From an uncultured Traorella sp. (GTDB lineage Bacteria; Bacillota_I; Bacilli_A; Erysipelotrichales; Erysipelotrichaceae), in contig CALUVS010000015.1 of NCBI GenBank assembly GCA_944324265.1, positions 1 to 46,349 on the forward strand: DNA of 46,349 nt. The letters run 5' to 3'. Below, piece after piece: positions 1-7,747 of this stretch (within the stretch, counting starts at the first letter, position 1; each line of letters opens with the position of its first letter). Position numbers and translations under genes: made by a program. The notes under the pieces are model-generated. The model saw only the letters and a program-made list of their open reading frames with translations. It made no database searches and was not told where the DNA came from.

Positions 1-26
1 GGGTTTTTGACCACTTTTGATAAAGT

Positions 27-431
27 TTAGCGCTTGCTGAACTGCGGAGCGCGACGGGCAGCCTTGAGGCCATATTTCTTACGTTCTTTAGCACGTGGGT
101 CACGAGTTAAGAATCCAGCTGCTTTTAAAGCAGGTCTGTAATCAGCGCTTGCTTCAAGTAAAGCTCTGGCAACACCATGACGCATTGCACCAGCCTGTCC
201 AGTGTATCCTCCACCCTGAACATTGATCTTGATATCGAACTGACCTAATGTACCAGTCAATTCAAGTGGTGACTTAACAACCATAATTAAAGTTTCCAAA
301 GGCAAATATTCTTCCAATGTTTTACCATTAACAGTGATATTTCCTTTACCAGGAGTCATGAAGACACGAGCAACAGAAGTTTTACGACGTCCTGTACCAA
401 TGTATGTTACGTTTGTTTTCTTAGTAGCCAT
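27..431 (-). CDS. rpsI: 30S ribosomal protein S9
   Basis: Small-subunit protein S9, whose C-terminal tail reaches the P-site tRNA. The 134-residue product has the conserved Gly-rich core ([20 protein letters not shown]) and ends in the family's basic Lys-Arg tail (APQFSKR). It lies 11 bp behind rplM with its own GGAGG site, so the two form the usual L13-S9 pair. I see no convincing terminator in the 26 bases left before the window edge. Confidence 0.98.
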   Translation of the reverse strand: MATKKTNVTYIGTGRRKTSVARVFMTPGKGNITVNGKTLEEYLPLETLIMVVKSPLELTGTLGQFDIKINVQGGGYTGQAGAMRHGVARALLEASADYRPALKAAGFLTRDPRAKERKKYGLKAARRAPQFSKR

Positions 432-442
432 ATCCTATCCTC

Positions 443-877
443 CTATCCCTTAATTTCCAATGCAACTGGTTTCTGAGCTGCATGAGGGTGTTCAGCACCC
501 TTGTAAACAAATAAGTGTTTACGCTGTTGGTCACCTAAACGGTTGTGTGGCAGCATACCATGAATTGCCAATTCAACCCATTCAACAGTATAGCTTTCTT
601 TCATCACACGTGCACTACGTGTACGCAGACCTCCTCTATACTGAGAGTGGTTGTAATATTTCTTACCTTCCATATCACCAGTCATTACGATCTTATCAGC
701 ATTGATAACGATAACGTAATCACCGCAGTCAACGTTTGGTGTAAATGTTGGTTTGTGTTTTCCATGTAACACAGCTGCAACTTCAGTTGCTAGACGACCT
801 AATGTCAATCCTGCACCATCAACTACGTACCAAGTACGAGTCACTTCTGCAGGCTTTAAAAATGTTGTTTGGCGCAT
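443..877 (-). CDS. rplM: 50S ribosomal protein L13
   Basis: Large-subunit early-assembly protein L13. Length (144 aa) and the motifs TWYVVDGAGLTLGRLAT and GKHKPTFTPNVDCGDYVIVINA are typical. It is the first gene of rplM-rpsI. Unlike many Firmicutes, where it directly follows truA, it is separated here from truA by a PHP phosphatase gene and a carboxypeptidase gene, and has its own promoter and structured leader. Confidence 0.98.
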   Translation of the reverse strand: MRQTTFLKPAEVTRTWYVVDGAGLTLGRLATEVAAVLHGKHKPTFTPNVDCGDYVIVINADKIVMTGDMEGKKYYNHSQYRGGLRTRSARVMKESYTVEWVELAIHGMLPHNRLGDQQRKHLFVYKGAEHPHAAQKPVALEIKG

Positions 878-897
878 ATCTTTAATTTCCTTTCCTA

Positions 898-933
898 TGT
901 AGTTTCCGGGGCTACAAAGGCTAAAAGTGCCTT
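898..933 (-). ncRNA. Probable L13 leader: two hairpins upstream of rplM
   Basis: On the minus strand two stem-loops follow each other between the rplM promoter and its ribosome binding site: an AAGGC/GCCUU stem (917-933) and a UGUAG/CUACA stem (898-916). Two short hairpins before rplM resemble the L13 leader family known in Firmicutes, thought to let L13 repress its own mRNA. I judge this from position and folding only; I could not run the covariance model. Confidence 0.5.
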
Positions 934-938
934 CTTAT

Positions 939-966
939 ATTCTAGTATAAAATCGCGTAAAGTCAA
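939..966 (-). promoter_or_regulatory. Promoter of rplM-rpsI
   Basis: Minus-strand -35 TTGACT (961-966) and -10 TAGAAT (939-944) are 16 bases apart, a good SigA-type match. Transcription would start just before the two leader hairpins. Confidence 0.6.
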
Positions 967-1006
967 GCATTTATTGCGTTTTTTCATAATATTTTATGTA
1001 TGAAGA

Positions 1007-1034
1007 CTGATTTTAAACAAACCGTCAAAATCAG
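1007..1034. terminator. Hairpin between the VanY-type gene and the rplM promoter
   Basis: A perfect 8-bp stem (CTGATTTT/AAAATCAG) with a 12-base loop sits 56 bp past the carboxypeptidase stop codon. It lacks a clean U-run on the minus strand, so it is only a candidate terminator or 3'-end stabiliser. Confidence 0.35.
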
Positions 1035-1089
1035 CCCTCAAATTTACTTATTTTCAAAAGAAGTAATATGATTCAATATAATAGATTTT

Positions 1090-2250
1090 TTAATAAAAAC
1101 GATAAGAATTGCCATCCTCCATCGATTCAACTTGATAGTATTCCTCGAGTGTCAAATTGCTTTCTTTCAGTTTCATGGCCAGTTCTGCTCCAACATAACG
1201 ATAATGCCAAGCTTCAAAGCCATACTGAGTCGTTAAGACTTTATCTTCAGGATAACGCATGATAAATCCATACTTGGCAGCATTTTCATTCAGCCAAATA
1301 CCGGTAGCCGTATGATCCAAATTTTCATCCAGGTAATAGTTATCCCCTACATCAATAGCCAATCCCAGTTCATGCTCACTTCTTCTAGGCACAGCTGAAT
1401 AAACGGCTGCATATTCTTCACCCTGAGTATTAACATAATTCCAGAATAAGCCTTCCTGATAACTCTTCGTTCGATAAGCAGATAAAACATTCAAAACAAT
1501 GCCATCGGCATCTGCCTGAGCTTTCATTGCCGCATACTGCACGGCAGCTTCCTGGCGAAGCTGATAACCGCCTCCGATATCAACGAGATCACTTGGTGCA
1601 TAATCATCCGGCAATGCATTGAACTTATTGACCATGACTGTGATGCTGTCTGGATTTTCCACAATATGCGGTTCAACTGTCAGACCATTCACCACACCGC
1701 TGGCGTAGACTTCAATCCTCTCAGATGACTCTTCCACATTGATCTGAACTGTCGTCTGGGCTTCATTGCCGCTGCTGTCCTTCACACTGCACACCCGCGT
1801 CAATACTGTCGGTGCTGTGATGCTGGACACATCAATTGGATCACAGGTTACAGAACTGCTGATATCACCGTCATAATTATCCACAGCACTGATCTGCATA
1901 TAACTGTCTATTGCATTAAGTTCCTGTTCACTGATGGTAATATCCTGAGCACTCATTACCGGCGGCTCCTTATCTACAATCGTTACTTCAACTGTCAATT
2001 CCTGATCATTGTACTGATAAATAATCTTCTGTGTTCCCAATGCGTTCAGATCAATCTCATTGTATGAAATTTTTTCCATGTCATTGGCAGAAATTCCCAA
2101 ACTTTCCGGAGTATAAGAGAATTCCTCTCCATAAGCTACTTCCAAATGCAGATTTTTTTCATCGGCAATCGCCAAAGTATCTGTTTCACCGCAGCCGCTG
2201 ACCAAAAGACAAATACTTAAACAACCTACTGCTTCTTTTACCCTTTTCAT
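1090..2250 (-). CDS. VanY-type D-alanyl-D-alanine carboxypeptidase lipoprotein
   Basis: Predicted surface lipoprotein that trims the terminal D-Ala from peptidoglycan stem peptides. A signal peptide ends in the lipobox LVSGC (Cys20). Residues about 30-175 look like a beta-sandwich module with Ig-like/HYR-type features (DNYDGD, then VKDSSGNEA), probably a spacer or wall-binding part. The C-terminal half is the peptidase M15B/VanY domain: SAYRT near 257, SEHELGLAID at 291-300 (zinc ligands His293 and Asp300) and EAWHYRYVG at 346-354 (catalytic Glu346, ligand His349), so the active site looks intact. It has its own promoter inside the end of the upstream gene. The reaction is inferred from the family; no vancomycin-resistance partners (vanH/A/X/S/R) are nearby, so housekeeping wall remodelling is more likely. 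Confidence 0.88.
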   Translation of the reverse strand: MKRVKEAVGCLSICLLVSGCGETDTLAIADEKNLHLEVAYGEEFSYTPESLGISANDMEKISYNEIDLNALGTQKIIYQYNDQELTVEVTIVDKEPPVMSAQDITISEQELNAIDSYMQISAVDNYDGDISSSVTCDPIDVSSITAPTVLTRVCSVKDSSGNEAQTTVQINVEESSERIEVYASGVVNGLTVEPHIVENPDSITVMVNKFNALPDDYAPSDLVDIGGGYQLRQEAAVQYAAMKAQADADGIVLNVLSAYRTKSYQEGLFWNYVNTQGEEYAAVYSAVPRRSEHELGLAIDVGDNYYLDENLDHTATGIWLNENAAKYGFIMRYPEDKVLTTQYGFEAWHYRYVGAELAMKLKESNLTLEEYYQVESMEDGNSYRFY

Positions 2251-2266
2251 TTTTCCTCCAATGAAA

Positions 2267-2288
2267 AACCTTTTTGATCAAAAGGTTT
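2267..2288 (-). terminator. Intrinsic terminator between PHP phosphatase and VanY-type genes
   Basis: AAACCTTTT and AAAAGGTTT arms flank a GATC loop and are followed on the minus strand by a short U-run, then at once by the GGAGG of the next gene. It ends the ecf-truA-phosphatase transcript, but also lies downstream of the promoter at 2298-2327, so it could attenuate that transcript. Confidence 0.6.
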
Positions 2289-2297
2289 CTTTTCTCT

Positions 2298-2327
2298 ATT
2301 ATATTCTTTTTTATTTCAAAAAAGCAA
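2298..2327 (-). promoter_or_regulatory. Promoter of the VanY-type carboxypeptidase gene
   Basis: Minus-strand -35 TTGCTT (2322-2327) and perfect -10 TATAAT (2298-2303) with an 18-base spacer, the -35 lying in the last codons of the upstream gene. Confidence 0.5.
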
Positions 2328-3093
2328 TTGTTTCTGCAACTTCCAATCCTAAATCCGTCAAGGTTTTCTTTGCCTGTTCATACATCTGTGTATCTTCCAA
2401 GGCACTGTTTTCATGTGCATCTACTCCGACAATTGCTTTGCAGTGATACTGTGAAGCAATCTGCCAGAACTTTGGATGCGGATATAAATCTTGGTGAATC
2501 ATCTGCGACATTTTTAATCCGGCTAAATTATATTCCAAGATAAAATCATTTTCTTTTGCAGCCTGACAAATACGATGAGCCGCTTTCTCCGATAAATGAT
2601 CCCATTCTCTGGATCGGCAATACAAATCAGGATGTGCCAGATACGCATAAAGACCGGTTTTCATTCCTTCAATGCAAGTACGCACATAATCTTCCAGCAT
2701 ACTGTCTTTATCACACTGAGATCCATAATACATATGCAGTTCATCTGTTTCAAAATAATGATTTCCCAAAATAATATAATCCAATTTCTTTTCCTTGATG
2801 AATTGTTCCAGCCATGGCATATAACGGCGATAATATTCACATTCTAAGCCAATCTTAATGCTGATCTGATCTTTATACTTTTCTTTCAAAGCAGATATGC
2901 TCGCATAATAATTATCAAATTCTTCTAATTTCATGCGCATATTCGAAACAAAAGCAGTGTCATATTTCCAAGGAGAATGATCAGAAAAACCTAATTCTTG
3001 AAATCCTCCTTCAATCGCACTGATTACGTAAGACTCATCACTGCCGCTGGCATGATGACAGCGTGTCGTATGGGTATGATAATTGGCTTTCAT
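2311..3093 (-). CDS. PHP-domain phosphatase, histidinol-phosphatase (HisK/HisJ) family
   Basis: Metal-dependent PHP-superfamily phosphatase. The metal-binding signature NYHTHTTRCHHASG is at the N-terminus, GFSDHSPW near residue 38, a GLECEYY segment in the middle and a C-terminal VGVDAHE motif; about 260 aa is normal for HisJ-type proteins. I chose the ATG at 3093 because GGAG lies 8 bases upstream; the in-frame GTG at 3102 sits directly on that site. It follows truA with an overlapping ribosome binding site, so they are co-transcribed. No other histidine genes are present, so the true substrate may be another phosphate ester; the histidinol-phosphate assignment is family-level only. Confidence 0.8.
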   Translation of the reverse strand: MKANYHTHTTRCHHASGSDESYVISAIEGGFQELGFSDHSPWKYDTAFVSNMRMKLEEFDNYYASISALKEKYKDQISIKIGLECEYYRRYMPWLEQFIKEKKLDYIILGNHYFETDELHMYYGSQCDKDSMLEDYVRTCIEGMKTGLYAYLAHPDLYCRSREWDHLSEKAAHRICQAAKENDFILEYNLAGLKMSQMIHQDLYPHPKFWQIASQYHCKAIVGVDAHENSALEDTQMYEQAKKTLTDLGLEVAETIAFLK

Positions 3094-3098
3094 TTCAC

Positions 3099-3836
3099 TC
3101 ACTCCTTATAATCAACTGATACTAAATATAAACCGCATGGATCCGCTTTATAACGGCAGGCATGCTTATCACAGGCATCAAGCATATCTTTCACATCAGA
3201 GGCAGATAAACGGTGATGGCCCACCTCCAGCAAGGTCGCTGCCATCATGCGAATCTGATATCTTAAAAAGCCATCTCCTTCAAAAATCATCTGTAAATAT
3301 TTCTCATGTCGGACCATCTCACAGCGGGTAATATGACGCACTCTGTTTTTATCCTGATGAATTTTGGCCGAAGTAAAACTCGTAAAATCATGTACCCCTA
3401 AAAATACATCGGCAGCTTCCTGCATCGCTTCAATATCCAGTTCTCCGTGATCAATTGCCATATAATTCCGCACAAAAGGATTTTCTGTTTCAAAGCTGAC
3501 ATAATAATCATAACGCTTATGAACTGCATCAAAACGTGCATGAAAATCATCTGAAACAGCACTTGCGGAAACAATGCGGATATCTTTCGGCAAAAGACGA
3601 TTCAGAGCCGTTTTCCATTGATCCGGTGTCAAATCTCTGTCACTGACAAAGCTGAATACTTGTCCCAAAGCATGCACCTTCGTATCGGTTCTGCCTGAGC
3701 CGACAATTGAAATAGGATGATTCAAGATCATGGAAAGCACCCGCTCAATTTCTCCCTGAATCGTAGCTAAATGAGGCTGTACCTGCCATCCGCAGTATTG
3801 TGAGCCATCATAGCTGACAACACATTTTATAACCAT
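3099..3836 (-). CDS. truA: tRNA pseudouridine(38-40) synthase TruA
   Basis: Makes pseudouridine at positions 38-40 of the tRNA anticodon stem. The conserved VSYDGSQYCGWQ opening, the catalytic GRTDTKVHALGQV motif (nucleophile Asp) and the DFTSF and FLRYQIRMM segments are all present; 245 aa is standard. The start is ATG 3836, with AGGA 8 bases upstream inside the ecfT end; a longer reading from 3875 would add 13 residues that do not resemble the family. It overlaps ecfT by 10 bp, the common Firmicutes ecfA1-ecfA2-ecfT-truA order. Confidence 0.96.
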   Translation of the reverse strand: MVIKCVVSYDGSQYCGWQVQPHLATIQGEIERVLSMILNHPISIVGSGRTDTKVHALGQVFSFVSDRDLTPDQWKTALNRLLPKDIRIVSASAVSDDFHARFDAVHKRYDYYVSFETENPFVRNYMAIDHGELDIEAMQEAADVFLGVHDFTSFTSAKIHQDKNRVRHITRCEMVRHEKYLQMIFEGDGFLRYQIRMMAATLLEVGHHRLSASDVKDMLDACDKHACRYKADPCGLYLVSVDYKE

Positions 3837-4627
3837 ATCGCAATTCCTATGCTGATACCGATCACAATAGCACAAAGCAGCAGAACACAGACATCACGGA
3901 AATGAATATGCAGCTGTTTGTAGCGTGTTCTCTTGCGATCAGGAATATATCCTCTGGCTTCCATAGCATTGGCCAGATCTTCCGCTCTTTGATATGCAGA
4001 AACAAATAATGGAACAATTAAGGAAAGCACTGCCATGATCTTTTCCATGAGCTTCCCTTCCTGCAGATCCACACCTCGAGAAGATTGTGCTTTGATAATA
4101 CGCTGAGTTTCCTCAATCAATGTCGGAATAAAACGCAAGGCAATCGAAATGATCATTGCAATTTCATGAGCCGGTACATGCAGTTTTTTCAGCGGTACCA
4201 TCAAATCCTCCAGCCCCGTCGTCATATCCATCGGTTTAGTAGTTGCCGTTAACAATGTCGTAATCAAGATCATATAAATCAAACGAATCGCTATGTACAA
4301 TGTATGCATAATAGCGTTCGTATAAATAGTAAAGCCAAAAACCGTAAATAACGGATCTCCGCTTTTCACAACCAAAATATTAATGATCAGCAAAAACGTC
4401 AGCATAAAATAGATTGGTTTTAAGGCATTCCACATAAATCGTAAGGATAATTTAGATGCATAAATTGCCAATACAATGACCAATCCAATTGTAATATACC
4501 CAACAAAGCCTGCCGGAATAAAAATAGCGATCATCAATAAAAACATACTGACAATTTTCGCTCGCGGATCTAAAGTGTGCATAAATGAATCAATCGGCAT
4601 ATATCTTCCTAAGGTAAAATTTTTCAT
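3827..4627 (-). CDS. ecfT: ECF transporter transmembrane component EcfT
   Basis: Integral membrane coupling subunit of the energy-coupling-factor vitamin transporter; it links the two EcfA ATPases to exchangeable substrate-binding S components. The 266-residue protein is strongly hydrophobic and carries the two family Ala-Arg-Gly-type coupling motifs (SSRGVDL near 185 and MEARGY near 222). Its ATG overlaps the ecfA2 stop codon by 4 bp, implying translational coupling. The thiamine S component ThiT encoded at 23.5-24.1 kb is a plausible client. Confidence 0.95.
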   Translation of the reverse strand: MKNFTLGRYMPIDSFMHTLDPRAKIVSMFLLMIAIFIPAGFVGYITIGLVIVLAIYASKLSLRFMWNALKPIYFMLTFLLIINILVVKSGDPLFTVFGFTIYTNAIMHTLYIAIRLIYMILITTLLTATTKPMDMTTGLEDLMVPLKKLHVPAHEIAMIISIALRFIPTLIEETQRIIKAQSSRGVDLQEGKLMEKIMAVLSLIVPLFVSAYQRAEDLANAMEARGYIPDRKRTRYKQLHIHFRDVCVLLLCAIVIGISIGIAIWL

Positions 4628-5478
4628 GATCTCACCTCTTTCTTAATGCATGCCGCAACACTTTCCAAAGTCAAAGCATCATCATCAATTTGAAAACCTT
4701 TGGCACGCAAAGCATCTTTTAATTTTAAAATACTTGGCGGATCAATATTCAGCTGATAAAGCAAATCACTTTCCTTAAAAAATTCTTTGACTGAACAATC
4801 CTTTAAGATCTTTCCTTTATTTAAAACAATGACCCTGTCACAATAATTCATGACATGTTCCATATCATGTGACACCAGAATAATTGTTTTATGATATTTT
4901 TGATTCAGTTCACGGAACAGTTCCATCATATCCTTAGCACCCTTCGGATCCAAACCTGCTGTCGGTTCATCAAATACCAGAATATCTGGATCCATAGCTA
5001 AAATGCCGGCAATGGCAATTCTTCTTTTTTCCCCGCCGCTGCATTCAAATGGACTCTTTTCCAAATAACTTAAATCCAATCCGACGACTTGAATATATTT
5101 TGCCGCTAACTGATTGGCTTCTTCTTCACTGACACCGAAATTTTTCGGTCCGAAGGCAATATCCTTCAAAATTGTTTCTTCAAACAATTGATATTCAGGA
5201 AACTGAAATACCAGTCCTACTTTTTTGCGCAGGCTTTTCAGCTGTGTTGCTTTTTCATTCGCTCGAATAATACGATCGTCAATCTGCAATTCACCGCTTG
5301 TCGGCAGCAGCAAGGCATTCAAATGCTGAACAAAAGTACTTTTTCCGCTGCCTGTTTCCCCAATCAGCGCCAGCATTTCACCATCCTGAATACTCGTACT
5401 GATTTCATTCAGTGCTGCCATCTGAAGAGTGGTATCTTCATTATAAATATGAGACAATTTTCTTACTTCAATCGGCAT
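4624..5478 (-). CDS. ecfA2: ECF transporter ATPase EcfA2
   Basis: One of the two ABC ATPases powering group II ECF vitamin uptake. It shows Walker A (GETGSGKST), Q-loop (VFQFPEYQLFE), signature ECSGGEKRRIAIAG, Walker B (ILVFDEPTAGLDP) and the switch His (LVSHD). The signature reads CSGG rather than the textbook LSGG, a variation between the two EcfA paralogues. It overlaps ecfA1 by 16 bp and ecfT by 4 bp, so the three are made as a unit. Confidence 0.95.
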   Translation of the reverse strand: MPIEVRKLSHIYNEDTTLQMAALNEISTSIQDGEMLALIGETGSGKSTFVQHLNALLLPTSGELQIDDRIIRANEKATQLKSLRKKVGLVFQFPEYQLFEETILKDIAFGPKNFGVSEEEANQLAAKYIQVVGLDLSYLEKSPFECSGGEKRRIAIAGILAMDPDILVFDEPTAGLDPKGAKDMMELFRELNQKYHKTIILVSHDMEHVMNYCDRVIVLNKGKILKDCSVKEFFKESDLLYQLNIDPPSILKLKDALRAKGFQIDDDALTLESVAACIKKEVRS

Positions 5479-6281
5479 ATTTCTTCCACCAGCCCTTCAA
5501 TTGTTATTGTATCTTTGATTTGAATTCCTTGTTTTTTCAATTCATTGACTGCTTTTAATGCAAATGGGATATCTAATTTTAAATCAATCATTTCCTTTTG
5601 ATGCATTAAGACATCTTCCGGCTTTCCTGCCATGATTACTTTTCCATCATCTAATACAATGACATAATCACTCTTGACAGCCTCTTCAATATCATGCGTG
5701 ATAGAAAGAATCGTCAAATGATTCTTTTCATGCAGTTCATAAATTAATTCATTGATTTCTTTTTTTCCTTGAGGATCCAGCATAGAAGTCGCTTCATCAA
5801 AAATGATGATTTCCGGCTGCATCGCCAATATACCTGCAATTGCTACACGCTGTTTCTGTCCGCCGGAAAGACGTGTCGGTTCATGCGCCAAAAATTCAGA
5901 CATGCTGACACGTTTCGCGTATTCCTGAATGATCTCATCCATTTTCGATGGATCGACTTGATGATTTTCTAAGCCAAATGCAATATCATCGGCAACCGTA
6001 GCACCGATAAATTGATTATCCGGATTCTGAAAAACAATACCGATCTTATCGCGAATATCATATAAATTTTCTTCATTCAGTTCCATTCCATCAATACGAA
6101 TTGAACCGCTTTTCTTTTCCAATAAGCCAATCAGCAGCTTTGCAATGGTAGATTTACCGCTGCCATTATGCCCAATGATTGTTGTGTAAGACCCCTCCTG
6201 TACATCAAAAGAAATGCCTTTGACAGCATCTATTTTATCATCATAGGAAAATACACAATCTCTTACTTCTATTTTTGCCAT
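5463..6281 (-). CDS. ecfA1: ECF transporter ATPase EcfA1
   Basis: First ATPase of the ECF core. Walker A is GHNGSGKST, the Q-loop VFQNPDNQF, the signature LSGGQKQRVAIAG and Walker B IIIFDEATSMLDP. At 272 aa it has the usual C-terminal extension after the nucleotide-binding domain that contacts EcfA2. It leads the ecfA1-ecfA2-ecfT-truA-phosphatase operon and has its own promoter upstream at 6305-6333. Confidence 0.95.
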   Translation of the reverse strand: MAKIEVRDCVFSYDDKIDAVKGISFDVQEGSYTTIIGHNGSGKSTIAKLLIGLLEKKSGSIRIDGMELNEENLYDIRDKIGIVFQNPDNQFIGATVADDIAFGLENHQVDPSKMDEIIQEYAKRVSMSEFLAHEPTRLSGGQKQRVAIAGILAMQPEIIIFDEATSMLDPQGKKEINELIYELHEKNHLTILSITHDIEEAVKSDYVIVLDDGKVIMAGKPEDVLMHQKEMIDLKLDIPFALKAVNELKKQGIQIKDTITIEGLVEEICRLK

Positions 6282-6304
6282 GCAATCACCTCAAACGCCC
6301 TATT

Positions 6305-6333
6305 ATTATACTATTTTTCAAAACAATTCACAA
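6305..6333 (-). promoter_or_regulatory. Promoter of the ecfA1 operon
   Basis: -35 TTGTGA (6328-6333), 17-base spacer, perfect -10 TATAAT (6305-6310) on the minus strand. The ccdA-tlpA fusion promoter at 23.5 kb has the same -35 hexamer and spacing. Confidence 0.6.
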
Positions 6334-6343
6334 TGATTGAGCA

Positions 6344-6367
6344 TAAAAAAGGCGACAGTTGCCGCCT
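6344..6367 (-). terminator. Intrinsic terminator after the RraB-like gene
   Basis: A 7-bp GC-rich stem (AGGCGGC/GTCGCCT, one G-U pair) with loop AACT is followed by a run of six to seven U on the minus strand. It overlaps the stop codon of the preceding gene and insulates the ecfA1 promoter. Confidence 0.8.
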
Positions 6368-6965
6368 AATATGTAACTCTGGATTTCCAGCCCTTGTAAT
6401 TGCCGTTGTGACGCAATGCCTGATTGGCAATATAGTAAATATGTGATACTAATTTTGTACGATCTAATGGAGCAATATGTAATACTGTGATATCCAATGG
6501 ATTTTCACCGCTGGTCACTACATAGCCCTTTTCAATCATGTTTTTACGGAAAGCATTCAAGTCCTCTTCCGTTTTGAAGTCAACAAAGTGCTGAATCGGT
6601 CTTTCCTCATCCGCTTGATCTCCTTCATTGAGCAATTCGTGATACACATTTTCACTGGCAGTATCTATTTCAGTGCGTGTATCACTATCTAGAAAAGGGT
6701 ACTCATCACCGCCCGTTTCTTCATTCTTTTCTTCAGCCGGAGCTTCTGGCTCACTTGGAGCAGCAGGCGGAACGGGAGGTTCTTCTTCATTGGAAGCAGG
6801 TTCATTATCTTTTTTTGCTTCCTCTACACCTTCTGCAATTTCATCTTCCAAAAGATCTAATTCAAGATCCAGCATTTTCTTATGTTCTTCATCTTTTTTC
6901 AATTTATAGGCCACTGCTGCTGCAATACCGCCTAAAATAACAACACCGGTTAACAATTTTTTCAT
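6366..6965 (-). CDS. Membrane-anchored protein with an acidic linker and a C-terminal RraB-like domain
   Basis: Not a named family to me. The 199-residue protein starts with one membrane helix (about residues 4-20, GVVILGGIAAAVAY) and no lipobox cysteine, then a Glu/Pro-rich linker (about 35-90, PPVPPAAPSEPEAPAEE). The C-terminal part (about 123-197) reads HFVDFKTEEDLNAFRKNM, then KGYVV, then LDITVLHIAPLD and finally NGNYKGWK. That pattern resembles the RraB/DUF695-type ferredoxin-like fold, which ends in a Gly-x-Tyr-(D/K)-Gly-Trp motif. I chose the start at 6965 because GGTGAG lies just upstream and the hydrophobic helix then begins properly. It follows the methyltransferase gene by 36 bp, so they are probably co-transcribed. 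Domain assignment is tentative. Confidence 0.6.
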   Translation of the reverse strand: MKKLLTGVVILGGIAAAVAYKLKKDEEHKKMLDLELDLLEDEIAEGVEEAKKDNEPASNEEEPPVPPAAPSEPEAPAEEKNEETGGDEYPFLDSDTRTEIDTASENVYHELLNEGDQADEERPIQHFVDFKTEEDLNAFRKNMIEKGYVVTSGENPLDITVLHIAPLDRTKLVSHIYYIANQALRHNGNYKGWKSRVTY

Positions 6966-7001
6966 AGTCTCACCACTTTCTTTCTTGTATTGTAACATGT
7001 T

Positions 7002-7586
7002 CTAATGTTTTTTTCTACTGATTGCAATGCCATCACCTAATTTCACAAATTCTGTCTCAAATTCGTCATTATTTTCCAAAAAATCAATGTACTTTTTGAT
7101 TTTGCCTACCAGCTGACGCAAATTGCGGGACATCTGAAGTTCAGGATGCTCAACATAGCCATGAAAGCTCAGATTATCTGAAACAATTAATCCATCATTA
7201 TTAAGATTTTTCTTATACTTTTCAAAGAAACGAATGTATTGTGCTTTCGCCGCATCAATAAAGATACAATCAAACTGACCTTCAATTTCACATTCCAAGG
7301 CATCGGCCAAAACTAATTTTATCTGATCTCCACATTGGCTCTTCGCAACATTTTCGACAGCTCTTTGGTAGCGTTCTTCATCTCTTTCAATTGAAACAAT
7401 CTGAATTTCGGAATCTAAAGAAGCCAACTGGATTGCTGAATATCCAATGGCTGTGCCTATTTCCAATATCGATTTGATTTTGTATTTTTGAATTAATTGC
7501 TTAAAGAATTCAATTCCTTCTTTCTGCATAATGGGAATATCATTTTCCGCTGCATATATTTCCATTTCTTGTATCAAATCATTCAC
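7002..7586 (-). CDS. SAM-dependent O-methyltransferase, TrmR/YrrM family
   Basis: Class I Rossmann-fold methyltransferase of 194 aa. The SAM-binding motif I is SILEIGTAIGYSAIQLA (around residue 40), the acidic motif II reads VSIERDEER, and the DCIFIDAAKAQY segment holds metal- or substrate-binding residues typical of the catechol-O-methyltransferase-like family. In Bacillus the relative TrmR methylates 5-hydroxyuridine at tRNA wobble position 34; the same role is plausible here but unproven. It is the first gene of a small transcript inserted between the alpha operon and the ecf operon. Confidence 0.82.
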   Translation of the reverse strand: MNDLIQEMEIYAAENDIPIMQKEGIEFFKQLIQKYKIKSILEIGTAIGYSAIQLASLDSEIQIVSIERDEERYQRAVENVAKSQCGDQIKLVLADALECEIEGQFDCIFIDAAKAQYIRFFEKYKKNLNNDGLIVSDNLSFHGYVEHPELQMSRNLRQLVGKIKKYIDFLENNDEFETEFVKLGDGIAISRKKH

Positions 7587-7603
7587 AAAACCACCTCGAT
7601 ATT

Positions 7604-7632
7604 AGTATACCATGGTTTTAATCTTCCATAAA
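7604..7632 (-). promoter_or_regulatory. Possible promoter of the methyltransferase gene
   Basis: -10 TATACT (7604-7609) with a weak -35 TTTATG (7627-7632), spacer 17, just downstream of a terminator hairpin. Confidence 0.35.
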
Positions 7633-7663
7633 CAAAAAGAGAAAAGCATAAAACTTTCCTCTT
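7631..7663 (-). terminator. Intrinsic terminator upstream of the methyltransferase gene
   Basis: A 10-bp stem (arms 7637-7646 and 7654-7663, one G-U pair) with a 7-base loop, then five U on the minus strand. It is the second terminator after rplQ. Confidence 0.6.
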
Positions 7664-7700
7664 ATAAAGTTACTTATATCTCTTTTGCAGGATTATAATA

Positions 7701-7728
7701 CGAAAAGAGATGTGCTCAGCACATCTCT
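7701..7728 (-). terminator. Terminator of the S10-spc-alpha super-operon
   Basis: An 11-bp perfect stem (AGAGATGTGCT/AGCACATCTCT) with a single-base centre is followed by UUUUCG on the minus strand, 20 bp past the rplQ stop. Confidence 0.8.
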
Positions 7729-7747
7729 AATGTGAATATCTTATAAA

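Noticed and set aside
1090-2250. Vancomycin-resistance cluster
   Set aside because: Only a VanY-like carboxypeptidase is present; no vanH, ligase, vanX or two-component genes are nearby.
2281-2330. Repeat or mobile-element end near the AAACCTTTT inverted repeat
   Set aside because: It is a simple hairpin with a U-run and no transposase, target duplication or second copy in the window.
3837-3875. Longer truA start at 3875
   Set aside because: Adds 13 residues unlike the family and lacks a ribosome binding site; ATG 3836 has one.
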